The notes: a model not told the origin generated them from the letters alone. 6,191 nt of DNA from Bacteroides sp. CAG:443 (GCA_000432735.1 FR887829.1:1-6191), one strand, 5' to 3'; shown: positions 1 through 6,191, counted from the first letter of the stretch. A program made the numbers and translations.

Positions 1-32
1 GAGGCCATCTCAATTCATTTTGAGACGGCCTC
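1..32. terminator. Hairpin after folA, likely (bidirectional) intrinsic terminator
   Basis: The arms GAGGCC (1-6) and GGCCTC (27-32) pair perfectly. After one A-C mismatch (7/26) a second 6-bp helix forms from TCTCAA (8-13) and TTGAGA (20-25), leaving a 6-base loop at 14-19. The hairpin begins 7 bases past the folA stop codon. On the + strand it is followed by TATTGTTTT (33-41), which suits termination of rightward transcription coming from outside the window. The same stretch read leftward is an A-rich run ahead of the stem, as in bidirectional terminators. The T-run needed for leftward (folA) termination would lie before position 1 and cannot be seen. Confidence 0.75.
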
Positions 33-39
33 TATTGTT

Positions 40-525
40 TTAGATACGTTCGTAGTCTACAAAATGATAAGCATATTGGTGCTTTTCGTCGGTGGAATGG
101 CTTTCGCGTTGTACTTCCTTCCATTCGTTGAGGTTGATGGGCGGGAAAAAAGCGTCCGCTTCCTTATCTGTATCTTCTATTTCCGTAATGTTCAGTCGGT
201 CGGCAAGAGGCAATGCTTCAGCATAAAGACTTGCTCCTCCTATAATATAGATTTCTTCTTCCTCCTTACATTGGTTCAAGGCATCTTGCAGCGAATGGAA
301 ACATTCCGCTCCGGGAAACTCGTGGCAGGTACGGCTCAACACGATGTTGCGGCGGTTGGGCAGGGCACCTTTGGGAAGCGATTCGAAGGTTTTTCTTCCC
401 ATGATGATGGTATGTCCTGTGGTCAGTGCCTTGAAACGTTTCAGATCGTTCGGCAACCAGTATAAAAGTTTATTCTCGAATCCGATTCCTCTGTTCTTGT
501 TGATGGCTACGATAATCGACAGCAT
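40..525 (-). CDS. folA: Dihydrofolate reductase (type I-like)
   Basis: Cytoplasmic enzyme that reduces dihydrofolate to tetrahydrofolate with NADPH; it recycles the dihydrofolate made by ThyA, encoded just upstream. From the start at 525 the protein is 161 aa, close to the 159 aa of E. coli FolA, and the first 50 residues align with it without gaps: IIVAI (4-8), acidic active-site D27 in LPND, the MGRKTFES NADPH-site motif (42-49), R58 in the PNRRN segment, the IIGG nucleotide-binding turn (94-97), and T114 in NITEIE. Residues 21-23 are L-Y-W where E. coli has P-W-N, an unusual feature discussed in the findings. An in-frame ATG at 540 would add five residues (MKHKN) and sits 8 bases after the thyA stop. 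Neither start has a Shine-Dalgarno match. I prefer 525 because it restores exact homologous numbering and has A-rich upstream sequence, but 540 is possible. Probably translated from the thyA transcript; no separate promoter was seen. Confidence 0.96.
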   Translation of the reverse strand: MLSIIVAINKNRGIGFENKLLYWLPNDLKRFKALTTGHTIIMGRKTFESLPKGALPNRRNIVLSRTCHEFPGAECFHSLQDALNQCKEEEEIYIIGGASLYAEALPLADRLNITEIEDTDKEADAFFPPINLNEWKEVQRESHSTDEKHQYAYHFVDYERI

Positions 526-548
526 ATTCTTATGTTTCATTATAGGGG

Positions 549-1343
549 TTAAACAGATACTTTTCCGGCAATGTGAGGCCACGGATCATAATTTTCCAGT
601 TCGAAATCTTCGTATTTGAAGTCGAAGATGTTTTTCACATCCGGGTTCAGCTTCATTTGCGGAAGCGGACGGGGAGTACGCGTAAGCTGCAAGTCCACCT
701 GTTCCAAATGGTTCAGATAGATGTGCGCGTCGCCTATGGTGTGTACAAAATCTCCAGCCTTCAGTCCCGTAACCTGTGCCATCATCTGCAACAATAAGGC
801 GTACGAAGCGATATTGAACGGTACTCCGAGGAAGGTATCAGCACTACGCTGGTACATTTGCAGGCTCAGACGTCCGTTGGCTACGTAGAACTGGAAGAAC
901 ATGTGGCAAGGCGGGAGGTTCATGTTCTTCAGGTCGGCAACGTTCCATGCGTTGACGATGATTCTTCTTGAATCGGGGTTATGCTTGATGGTTTCCACAG
1001 CTTCCGAAATCTGATCGATGAACCCTCCTTCATAATCGGGCCATGAGCGCCACTGATAGCCGTATATATGTCCTAAGTCACCGTTCTCGTCCGCCCATTC
1101 ATTCCAGATACGCACTCCGTTTTCTTGCAGATACTTGACATTGGTATCACCTTTCAGGAACCAGAGCAGTTCGTAAATGATTGATTTCAGGTGGAGCTTT
1201 TTGGTGGTAACCAGCGGAAAACCTTCTTCCAGATTAAAACGCATCTGATGGCCGAATACGCTGATCGTACCGGTTCCGGTGCGGTCGTCTTTTCTGACTC
1301 CCTCTGTGCGGATGCGTTGCAGTAAGTCTAAATATTGTTTCAT
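549..1343 (-). CDS. thyA: Thymidylate synthase
   Basis: Converts dUMP and 5,10-methylene-tetrahydrofolate to dTMP and dihydrofolate in the cytoplasm. The 264 residues equal the length of E. coli ThyA and keep its numbering: R21 (phosphate binding), E58, W80, Y94, catalytic nucleophile C146 in LPPCH, R166 and S167 in YQRSAD, D169, N177, and H207/Y209 in DAHIY. The segment GFPLVTTKK (41-49) and the C-terminal YDPWP motif are also family hallmarks. It is the first gene of a two-gene leftward operon with folA, only 8-23 bases downstream depending on the folA start. A good Bacteroides -7 element lies 26 bases upstream of the ATG, implying a short leader without a Shine-Dalgarno sequence. The gene appears intact; the identification is essentially certain. 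Confidence 0.98.
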   Translation of the reverse strand: MKQYLDLLQRIRTEGVRKDDRTGTGTISVFGHQMRFNLEEGFPLVTTKKLHLKSIIYELLWFLKGDTNVKYLQENGVRIWNEWADENGDLGHIYGYQWRSWPDYEGGFIDQISEAVETIKHNPDSRRIIVNAWNVADLKNMNLPPCHMFFQFYVANGRLSLQMYQRSADTFLGVPFNIASYALLLQMMAQVTGLKAGDFVHTIGDAHIYLNHLEQVDLQLTRTPRPLPQMKLNPDVKNIFDFKYEDFELENYDPWPHIAGKVSV

Positions 1344-1368
1344 GAGGATGAATCTCTTTTTTTGTTTG

Positions 1369-1398
1369 CAAAGGTATAGAAAATATCTTGGGGGGAAA
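1369..1398 (-). promoter_or_regulatory. Predicted Bacteroides-type promoter of thyA-folA
   Basis: Read on the minus strand, TACCTTTG at 1376-1369 matches the Bacteroides -7 consensus TAnnTTTG exactly. TTTC at 1398-1395, 18 bases upstream, is one base off the -33 element TTTG. The expected transcript start near 1363 gives a leader of about 20 bases before the thyA ATG at 1343. Prediction from consensus only. Confidence 0.6.
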
Positions 1399-1418
1399 TG
1401 CTATTTGTAGTATTTTTG
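1388..1418 (+). promoter_or_regulatory. Predicted Bacteroides-type promoter of the rsmF-like gene
   Basis: TATTTTTG at 1411-1418 matches the -7 consensus TAnnTTTG. TTG at 1388-1390, 20 bases upstream, is a partial -33 element (TTTG). A transcript start near 1424 would leave about 25 bases before the ATG at 1450. A near copy of the -7 box (TATTTGTA, 1402-1409) lies immediately upstream but does not fit the consensus spacing. Confidence 0.55.
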
Positions 1419-1449
1419 TACCCCGAAACCCTATCGAACATTTTATTGT

Positions 1450-2871
1450 ATGAACCTTCCTTCCGACTTTATCACACGTACCCGCACTTTGCTGGGGGAA
1501 GCACAGTTTGAAAAATTATACGAGGCTTTGCAGCACGATACGCCCGTAAGTATCCGTCTGAACCGGAATAAATGTCAGTCCGTACCCCCCGAAAGTACTC
1601 CAGTTCCTTGGTGCGAAACGGGATATTACCTGAATACTCGTCCTACGTTTACTTTCGATCCCTTGTTTCATGCCGGCAGTTATTATGTGCAGGAAGCATC
1701 TTCCATGTTTGTGGAGCAGGCTGTGCGTCAGTATGTGCATGAGCCGGTGGTGATGCTCGACCTTTGTGCGGCTCCGGGGGGGAAGTCTACGCTGGTTCGT
1801 TCGGTATTGCCCGAAGGTAGTATGCTGGTTGCTAACGAGGTGATGAGAAATCGTTCGCAGGTGCTGGCAGAGAACCTGATCAAATGGGGCGACGAGGGAG
1901 TGATCGTCACGAATAACGATCCTGCCGATTTTACTCCGCTGGAAGCCATGTTCGATGTGATTCTCACCGATGTACCTTGTTCCGGAGAAGGCATGTTCCG
2001 CAAGGATTCGGTAGCCATCGACGAATGGAGTATAGACAATGTGACTGTCTGCTGGCAGCGACAGCGTCGGATTCTGAAGGATATCTGGCCTTGTCTGAAA
2101 CCGGGAGGAATCTTAATCTATAGCACTTGTACGTACAATCGGGAAGAAAACGAGGATAATGTGGCATGGATTGCCCGCGAACTGGGAGCTGAGGTGCTTC
2201 CGGTAGCCGTACAAGAAGCATGGAACATTACGGGAAATCTGACCGGAGAGGAGTTTCCGGTATATCGTTTCCTGCCACATCGTACTGTAGGGGAGGGGTT
2301 GTTCCTGGCAGTGCTTCGTAAGCATGAAGATGGTACGATGGGAGTTTCCGCAGACAGCGCGGGTAAGCGTCCGAAAAAGGATAAGAAGAAAAAAGGTCAG
2401 AAAGCCGGAGGGCAGACAGTCGTCTGTCCGAAGGAAGTCAAGACGTGGGTAAACTGTCCGGAGCAGTATGTCTGGACGGTAGAGAACAATGCGGTAATAG
2501 CTTTCCCCGTAGCCCATCAGGAAGTGTATGAAGCTGTGAAGTCGACCTTGAAAGTACTTTATGCCGGTATTACGGTAGCCGGACTGAAAGGCAAGGATTG
2601 TATTCCCGATCACGCCCTGGCCATGTCGGTAAAGCGCGGTACTGATTGTTTTCCGGTAGCTAACCTGACGTATGAGCAGGCCATTGCTTATTTGAGAAAG
2701 GAGGCAGTTGTGCTGGATGCCGACATCCCCCGTGGATATGTGCTGGTGGCTTACCAAGATGTTCCGTTAGGTTTTGTAAAGAACATCGGCAACCGTGCCA
2801 ATAACCTTTATCCACAGGAGTGGCGTATACGTAGCGGTTACCTGCCCGAAAACCTTAAAATGGTTTTCTGA
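1450..2871 (+). CDS. rsmF: RsmF-type 16S rRNA (cytosine-C5)-methyltransferase
   Basis: S-adenosylmethionine-dependent RNA m5C methyltransferase of the RsmB/NOL1/NOP2/Sun group. The 473 aa are close to E. coli RsmF (YebU, 479 aa), which methylates C1407 of 16S rRNA; the same target here is inferred. Visible parts: N-terminal RNA-binding region (about 5-90), with SIRLNRNK at 34-41; a Rossmann methyltransferase core (about 98-290) with SAM-binding motif LDLCAAPGGKS (103-113), motif IV DVPCSGEGMFRK (174-185) whose C177 assists product release, and motif VI STCT (225-228) with nucleophile C227; a Lys-rich linker (about 306-319); and a C-terminal portion ending in a PUA-like segment (about 428-466, GYVLVAYQDVPLGFVKNIG). 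The GEGMFRK and C-terminal segments favour RsmF over RsmB. Start choice: ATG 26 bases after the predicted transcript start, with no Shine-Dalgarno match. It is divergent from thyA, and its 3' end overlaps topB by 17 bases on the opposite strand. Confidence 0.93.
   Translation: MNLPSDFITRTRTLLGEAQFEKLYEALQHDTPVSIRLNRNKCQSVPPESTPVPWCETGYYLNTRPTFTFDPLFHAGSYYVQEASSMFVEQAVRQYVHEPVVMLDLCAAPGGKSTLVRSVLPEGSMLVANEVMRNRSQVLAENLIKWGDEGVIVTNNDPADFTPLEAMFDVILTDVPCSGEGMFRKDSVAIDEWSIDNVTVCWQRQRRILKDIWPCLKPGGILIYSTCTYNREENEDNVAWIARELGAEVLPVAVQEAWNITGNLTGEEFPVYRFLPHRTVGEGLFLAVLRKHEDGTMGVSADSAGKRPKKDKKKKGQKAGGQTVVCPKEVKTWVNCPEQYVWTVENNAVIAFPVAHQEVYEAVKSTLKVLYAGITVAGLKGKDCIPDHALAMSVKRGTDCFPVANLTYEQAIAYLRKEAVVLDADIPRGYVLVAYQDVPLGFVKNIGNRANNLYPQEWRIRSGYLPENLKMVF
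2848..2868. repeat. Inverted repeat over the overlapping rsmF and topB 3' ends
   Basis: GAAAACC (2848-2854) and GGTTTTC (2862-2868) form a perfect 7-bp inverted repeat with a 7-base centre. The right arm ends one base before the rsmF TGA (2869-2871), and the topB TAA (minus strand, 2857-2855) lies in the centre. No clear T-tract follows on either strand, so a role as a bidirectional terminator is only a possibility. The repeat also forces similar codons at both protein ends. Confidence 0.5.
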
Positions 2872-4960
2872 ACGTGCAACCGTTTTTCCATTCCGAGCAT
2901 CCGTAGGCTGTCTTTCCTTTAATAATATGCCCTTTGCCACAAAGTGGGCAAGGGGTACCAATCAGCTCATCTCCTGTTGCCGCCTGCGTGGTTGTCGGTA
3001 CCGGCTGCATTTGGGCAGTAGCTGTTTGCTCTTTGGTTGTGGTACTTGCTTTCCGGGTACGCTTGGGCTTGGCTGAGGCTGTTTCATTCTCGGTGTCCGA
3101 AGCCTTAGCCTTTGAAGTACTTCCCTTTTTAGCCTTTGCTTTTGCTGTACCTTTGTCCGACGATTCATCGGGCATGATGGTTACCCGCCGGTTTGTATTG
3201 TCGCGGAGCACACTGTATACAATTTCGGTTACCATTTGTTTCAGTTCGGCAAGAAACGTAGCAGCATCGTAACTGCGTCGTTCTATCTCGCGTAGTTTCT
3301 TTTCCCAGATACCGGTCAGCTCTGCCGATTTCAGCAGTTCTTCATGAATAAGCTGTATCAGCTCCACTCCCGTCGGGGTAGCAATCAGATTCTTTCTTTC
3401 CTTGCGGATATAGTGACGCTTGAAAAGTGTTTCGATAATGGCTGCACGGGTAGACGGGCGACCGATACCGTTTTCTTTCAATGCATCACGCAGTTCGTCG
3501 TTATCTACCAGTTTTCCGGCTGTTTCCATGGCACGAAGCAAAGTCGCTTCGGTGTAAGGCTTGGGAGGCTGTGTCCATTTCTCGGTCAGATCGGGTATAT
3601 GCGGTCCGCTTTCGCCTACGGTAAAGAGCGGCAGAACACGTTCTTCTTCACCTTCCTTAGGCTCTTCCTGCTGTTCTTTGGCAAAGATTACTCTCCAGCC
3701 CGGCTCCAGAATCTGCTTGCCGGTTGCCTTGAATTCCACTTTGTCGACCTCTCCCAATACTGTAGTCGTGGAGAATTTGCAGTCCGGATAAAAGACTGCG
3801 ATGAAACGGCGTGCTATCAAGTCGAATACCCGCTTCTCCATATCGGTCAGTCCCTGCGGCTGTACACCGGTCGGGATAATGGCATGGTGGTCGGTCACCT
3901 TCGAGTTATCGAATACCTTTTTCGATTTCAGTAACTTCTTTCCGGCCAGCGGAGCTGTGAAACCTGCATAATCTTTCAGTCCGGCAAGGATGTTCGGACA
4001 TTTGGGATAAATATCATCACTCAGAAAGGTAGTATCTACACGCGGATAGGTAGCCACTTTCTTTTCGTAAAGCGACTGGATAAGCTGCAAGGTCATGTCG
4101 GCTGAGTAGCTGAACTTCTTGTTGCATTCCACCTGCAACGATGTCAGGTCGAACAGTCGGGGAGGAGCTTCCGTTCCTTTCTTGGCCGAAACATCGGTAA
4201 CGGTGAAGTCGGAATTGCGGACGGTTTCTAGGAATTTCTCACCTTCTTCCTTCGACGAGAATTTACCCTTGGTTGAGTTGAAGGTTGTTTCCCGATATAC
4301 TGTTTTCAGTTCCCAGTATGGTTCGGGCTTGAAGTTCTCTATTTCCTGCTGACGCTTTACGATCAGGGCAAGCGTAGGAGTCTGCACTCTTCCGATGGAA
4401 AGTACCTGACGGTTCTGTCCGTACTTCAATGTGTACAAACGGGTAGCGTTCATTCCCAGTAACCAGTCGCCTATGGCACGGCTCAGTCCCGCCTCGTACA
4501 GCGGCTGAAACTCCGACTGCTCTTTCAGGTTGGCGAACCCTTCGCGGATAGCCTCTTCGGTCAGCGATGAAATCCACAGACGCTTGACCGGGCAGCGTGC
4601 CCCGGCTTTCTGCATTACCCACCGCTGAATCAGCTCTCCTTCCTGGCCCGCATCACCGCAGTTGATGATTTCATCGGCCTGCTGCATCAGTCCCTCTATG
4701 ATGTGAAACTGCTTTTCGATACCCGGATCGTTTATCAGCTTGATGCCGAAGCGGGGAGGAAGCATCGGCAGGCTGCTCAGGCTCCATGACTTCCATGCCG
4801 GAGTATATTCATGCGGCTCCTTCAAGGTACAGAGATGCCCGAAGGTCCAGGTTACTTGGTATCCGTTCCCTTCGATATATCCTTCTTTCCGGTTTCGTGC
4901 GCCTAATACTTCGGCTATGTCGCGTGCCACACTGGGCTTTTCGGCTATACAGACTATCAT
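2855..4960 (-). CDS. topB: DNA topoisomerase III (type IA)
   Basis: Type IA topoisomerase that cuts one DNA strand and passes another through, resolving precatenanes and recombination intermediates. The 701 aa exceed E. coli TopB (653 aa), mostly through a tail. In order: TOPRIM domain (about 1-135) with E7-K8 in AEKPS and the acidic motif at 103-109 (DAGQEGE, where most relatives have DxDxEGE); SIGRVQTPTL (188-197); active-site tyrosine Y305 in ATYPRVD, with R307; DHHAIIPT (357-364); GIGRPSTRAAII (498-509). A low-complexity Lys/Ala/Thr-rich linker (about 600-665) leads to a C-terminal four-cysteine module (C671, C674, C688, C695), presumably zinc-binding and DNA-contacting. Start: ATG at 4960 with AGGAAG five bases upstream. 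Related topB genes occur on Bacteroides conjugative elements, but the housekeeping neighbours and lack of mobile genes here favour the chromosomal copy. Convergent with rsmF, with 17 bases of overlap. Confidence 0.95.
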   Translation of the reverse strand: MIVCIAEKPSVARDIAEVLGARNRKEGYIEGNGYQVTWTFGHLCTLKEPHEYTPAWKSWSLSSLPMLPPRFGIKLINDPGIEKQFHIIEGLMQQADEIINCGDAGQEGELIQRWVMQKAGARCPVKRLWISSLTEEAIREGFANLKEQSEFQPLYEAGLSRAIGDWLLGMNATRLYTLKYGQNRQVLSIGRVQTPTLALIVKRQQEIENFKPEPYWELKTVYRETTFNSTKGKFSSKEEGEKFLETVRNSDFTVTDVSAKKGTEAPPRLFDLTSLQVECNKKFSYSADMTLQLIQSLYEKKVATYPRVDTTFLSDDIYPKCPNILAGLKDYAGFTAPLAGKKLLKSKKVFDNSKVTDHHAIIPTGVQPQGLTDMEKRVFDLIARRFIAVFYPDCKFSTTTVLGEVDKVEFKATGKQILEPGWRVIFAKEQQEEPKEGEEERVLPLFTVGESGPHIPDLTEKWTQPPKPYTEATLLRAMETAGKLVDNDELRDALKENGIGRPSTRAAIIETLFKRHYIRKERKNLIATPTGVELIQLIHEELLKSAELTGIWEKKLREIERRSYDAATFLAELKQMVTEIVYSVLRDNTNRRVTIMPDESSDKGTAKAKAKKGSTSKAKASDTENETASAKPKRTRKASTTTKEQTATAQMQPVPTTTQAATGDELIGTPCPLCGKGHIIKGKTAYGCSEWKNGCTFRKPF

Positions 4961-4965
4961 GTTTT

Positions 4966-4971
4966 CTTCCT
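4966..4971 (-). promoter_or_regulatory. Possible Shine-Dalgarno site of topB
   Basis: Minus-strand AGGAAG is followed by five bases (AAAAC) and then the ATG at 4960. It is the only start in the window with a recognisable purine-rich Shine-Dalgarno-like sequence, and it supports 4960 as the start. In Bacteroidota such sites contribute less to initiation than in E. coli, so its importance is uncertain. Confidence 0.4.
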
Positions 4972-4995
4972 GATAATTTTATGGTTATTGTCGGG

Positions 4996-5003
4996 CAAAG
5001 TTA
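4996..5003 (-). promoter_or_regulatory. Predicted -7 element of the topB promoter
   Basis: Minus-strand TAACTTTG (5003-4996) matches the Bacteroides consensus TAnnTTTG exactly and lies 35 bases upstream of the topB ATG. No good TTTG -33 element is found at the usual 19-21 base spacing. A 10-bp palindrome, ATATGCATAT (5011-5020), lies where the spacer between the two elements would be. Confidence 0.5.
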
Positions 5004-5156
5004 GTCAAAAATATGCATATAGCAGTTGTCTATAGATTCAATTCGCTATTTATACGCTTCACACCCTTCACATTCTTGGAAAAATCTTTTTGGCAGGTTT
5101 TGTTGTCTGAAAGGAAATAACTTGTCTTTGGGCGACGCAACTTTAAAATTATTACT

Positions 5157-5164
5157 TATTTTTG
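5157..5164 (+). promoter_or_regulatory. Predicted -7 element of the antiporter promoter
   Basis: TATTTTTG matches TAnnTTTG exactly, 28 bases ahead of the antiporter ATG, and is identical to the -7 box proposed for the rsmF-like gene. The nearest upstream TTTG (5127-5130) is 26 bases away, further than the usual 19-21, so the -33 element is weak or absent. Confidence 0.5.
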
Positions 5165-5192
5165 CGGCAACAATTATAATATGTAATTACAA

Positions 5193-6191
5193 ATGTCCCA
5201 ATTAACTCCATTAATAAGTGACCTGGCACTGATTCTGATATGTGCCGGTATCATGACACTTATCTTTAAGAAGCTGAAGCAACCGTTGGTACTGGGGTAT
5301 ATTGTTGCCGGCTTTATCTGCACCCCGCATTTTAAGTTTACTCCTTCGGTAGTCGATTCTGCCAGTATTCATATCTGGTCGGAGATAGGTGTAATCTTCC
5401 TCTTGTTTGCTCTTGGACTGGAGTTCAGCCTGAAGAAGTTGATGAAGATTGGGGGACCTGCTGTCATTTCGGCATGTACCATTATTTTCTGTATGATACT
5501 GGTTGGTATCTTTGTGGGATGGACGTTCGGCTGGGGACAGATGGACTGCATTTACCTGGGTGGTATGCTTGCCATGTCGTCTACGACCATTATCTATAAG
5601 GCTTTCGATGATATGGGACTCCGTCAGCAACGCTTTGCGGGACTGGTACTGAGCATCCTGATTCTGGAAGATATTCTGGCTATTGTGCTGATGGTGATGC
5701 TTTCTACCATGGCAGTTAGCAAGAATTTCGAGGGCGGAGAAATGGTATACAGCATACTGAAGCTGGTATTCTTCCTGATACTCTGGTTTGTGGTAGGTAT
5801 TTATGGTATTCCTCTTCTCTTGAAGCGAGTACGTAAGCTGATGAGCGACGAAACGCTGCTCATCGTTTCGCTGGCATTGTGCTTCGGAATGGTATATATC
5901 GCATCGCTGGTAGGATTCTCTCCAGCCTTCGGAGCATTCATCATGGGTTCTATCTTGTCGGAAACCGTCGAGTCGGAACACATCGAAAAACTGGTGGCTC
6001 CTGTAAAGGATTTGTTTGGAGCCATCTTCTTCGTTTCCGTAGGTATGATGGTAGACCCCTCGATGATTGTAGAATATAAAGTGCAGATTCTGGTTATTGT
6101 GGTAGCCGTCATTCTGGGACAGACCATTTTCGGTACGGCAGGTGTCCTGCTTTCCGGACAGCCACTCAAAACAGCCATTAAGTGTGGGTTT
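5193..6191 (+). CDS. CPA2-family cation:proton antiporter (KefB/Na+-H+ exchanger type), 3' end outside window
   Basis: Inner-membrane monovalent cation/H+ exchanger; the substrate (K+ or Na+) cannot be told from sequence. The reading frame is open from the ATG at 5193 to the last base (333 codons, no stop), so the gene is cut by the window edge. The protein is very hydrophobic, with about 10-11 predicted membrane segments, consistent with the Na_H_exchanger fold. Family features: KKLKQPLVLGYIVAGF (26-41); the FALGLEFSLKKL segment (72-83); SST (129-131); an acidic E159-D160 pair in LILEDILAIVL, the expected ion/proton site; GFSPAFGAFIMG (241-252); and FFVSVGMMVDP (279-289). Relatives often carry C-terminal regulatory domains (TrkA-C/RCK type), but that part is not visible. 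No Shine-Dalgarno sequence precedes the start; the upstream bases are AT-rich, as is usual in Bacteroides. Divergent from topB. It occupies the same DNA as a long antisense open frame, which is not a gene. Confidence 0.92.
   Translation, partial: MSQLTPLISDLALILICAGIMTLIFKKLKQPLVLGYIVAGFICTPHFKFTPSVVDSASIHIWSEIGVIFLLFALGLEFSLKKLMKIGGPAVISACTIIFCMILVGIFVGWTFGWGQMDCIYLGGMLAMSSTTIIYKAFDDMGLRQQRFAGLVLSILILEDILAIVLMVMLSTMAVSKNFEGGEMVYSILKLVFFLILWFVVGIYGIPLLLKRVRKLMSDETLLIVSLALCFGMVYIASLVGFSPAFGAFIMGSILSETVESEHIEKLVAPVKDLFGAIFFVSVGMMVDPSMIVEYKVQILVIVVAVILGQTIFGTAGVLLSGQPLKTAIKCGF

Noticed and set aside
1344..1449. Riboswitch or structured leader upstream of thyA
   Set aside because: The predicted thyA leader is only about 20 bases and the whole gap is 106 bases with two promoters, leaving no room for a folate-type riboswitch.
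2377..2396. Possible programmed frameshift at A-runs in the rsmF linker
   Set aside because: The A-runs do not sit in the X XXY YYZ phase, and the zero frame continues into a conserved C-terminal domain, so no frameshift is needed.
2113..2757. A 214-codon minus-strand open frame inside the rsmF-like gene
   Set aside because: Antisense shadow of a well-supported gene; no recognisable domain, and no promoter or start signal that I can see.
3344..3934. A 196-codon plus-strand open frame inside topB
   Set aside because: Antisense to conserved topoisomerase sequence, with no domain of its own and an irregular composition.
2855..4960. topB as part of a conjugative element
   Set aside because: topB homologues occur on Bacteroides conjugative elements, but there are no mobilisation, integrase or repeat features here and all neighbours are housekeeping genes.
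5211..5981. A 256-codon open frame on the minus strand
   Set aside because: It lies wholly antisense to the antiporter gene. Its product is rich in His, Gln, Asn and Tyr, as expected from the complement of hydrophobic membrane-segment codons, and it matches no known domain. The sense frame shows clear family motifs.

Overview
The window reads as an ordinary stretch of a Bacteroidales chromosome, most likely Bacteroides or a close relative. Three things point there: the protein sequences look like Bacteroides-type FolA, ThyA, RsmF-like methyltransferase and TopB; most starts lack a Shine-Dalgarno sequence; and the intergenic regions carry matches to the Bacteroides -7 promoter element TAnnTTTG. 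This assignment rests on recognition of families and signals, not on a database search.

Layout, left to right. A 32-base hairpin sits at the left edge (1-32), just past the end of folA. The leftward operon thyA-folA (1343 to 40) encodes thymidylate synthase and dihydrofolate reductase. The 106-base gap at 1344-1449 carries back-to-back promoters for thyA and, rightward, an RsmF-type rRNA (cytosine-C5) methyltransferase (1450-2871). That gene runs tail to tail into topB (DNA topoisomerase III, leftward, 4960 to 2855), and the two coding regions overlap by 17 bases within a small inverted repeat. After topB, a 232-base divergent spacer (4961-5192) leads to the 5' part of a rightward CPA2-type cation:proton antiporter gene (from 5193), which runs off the window end at 6191.

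Functionally, ThyA and FolA form one cycle: ThyA makes dTMP and oxidises methylene-tetrahydrofolate to dihydrofolate, and FolA reduces dihydrofolate back to tetrahydrofolate. The other three genes are independent housekeeping functions (ribosome modification, DNA decatenation, ion and pH homeostasis), and nothing in their arrangement suggests a shared pathway.

I see no mobile element, CRISPR array, tRNA, rRNA, phage gene or toxin-antitoxin pair, and no sign of a new biological system. The points most worth a second look are modest: a changed P-W-N motif in the DHFR active site, a TopB TOPRIM motif missing the usual second aspartate, and the palindrome at the overlapping rsmF/topB ends.
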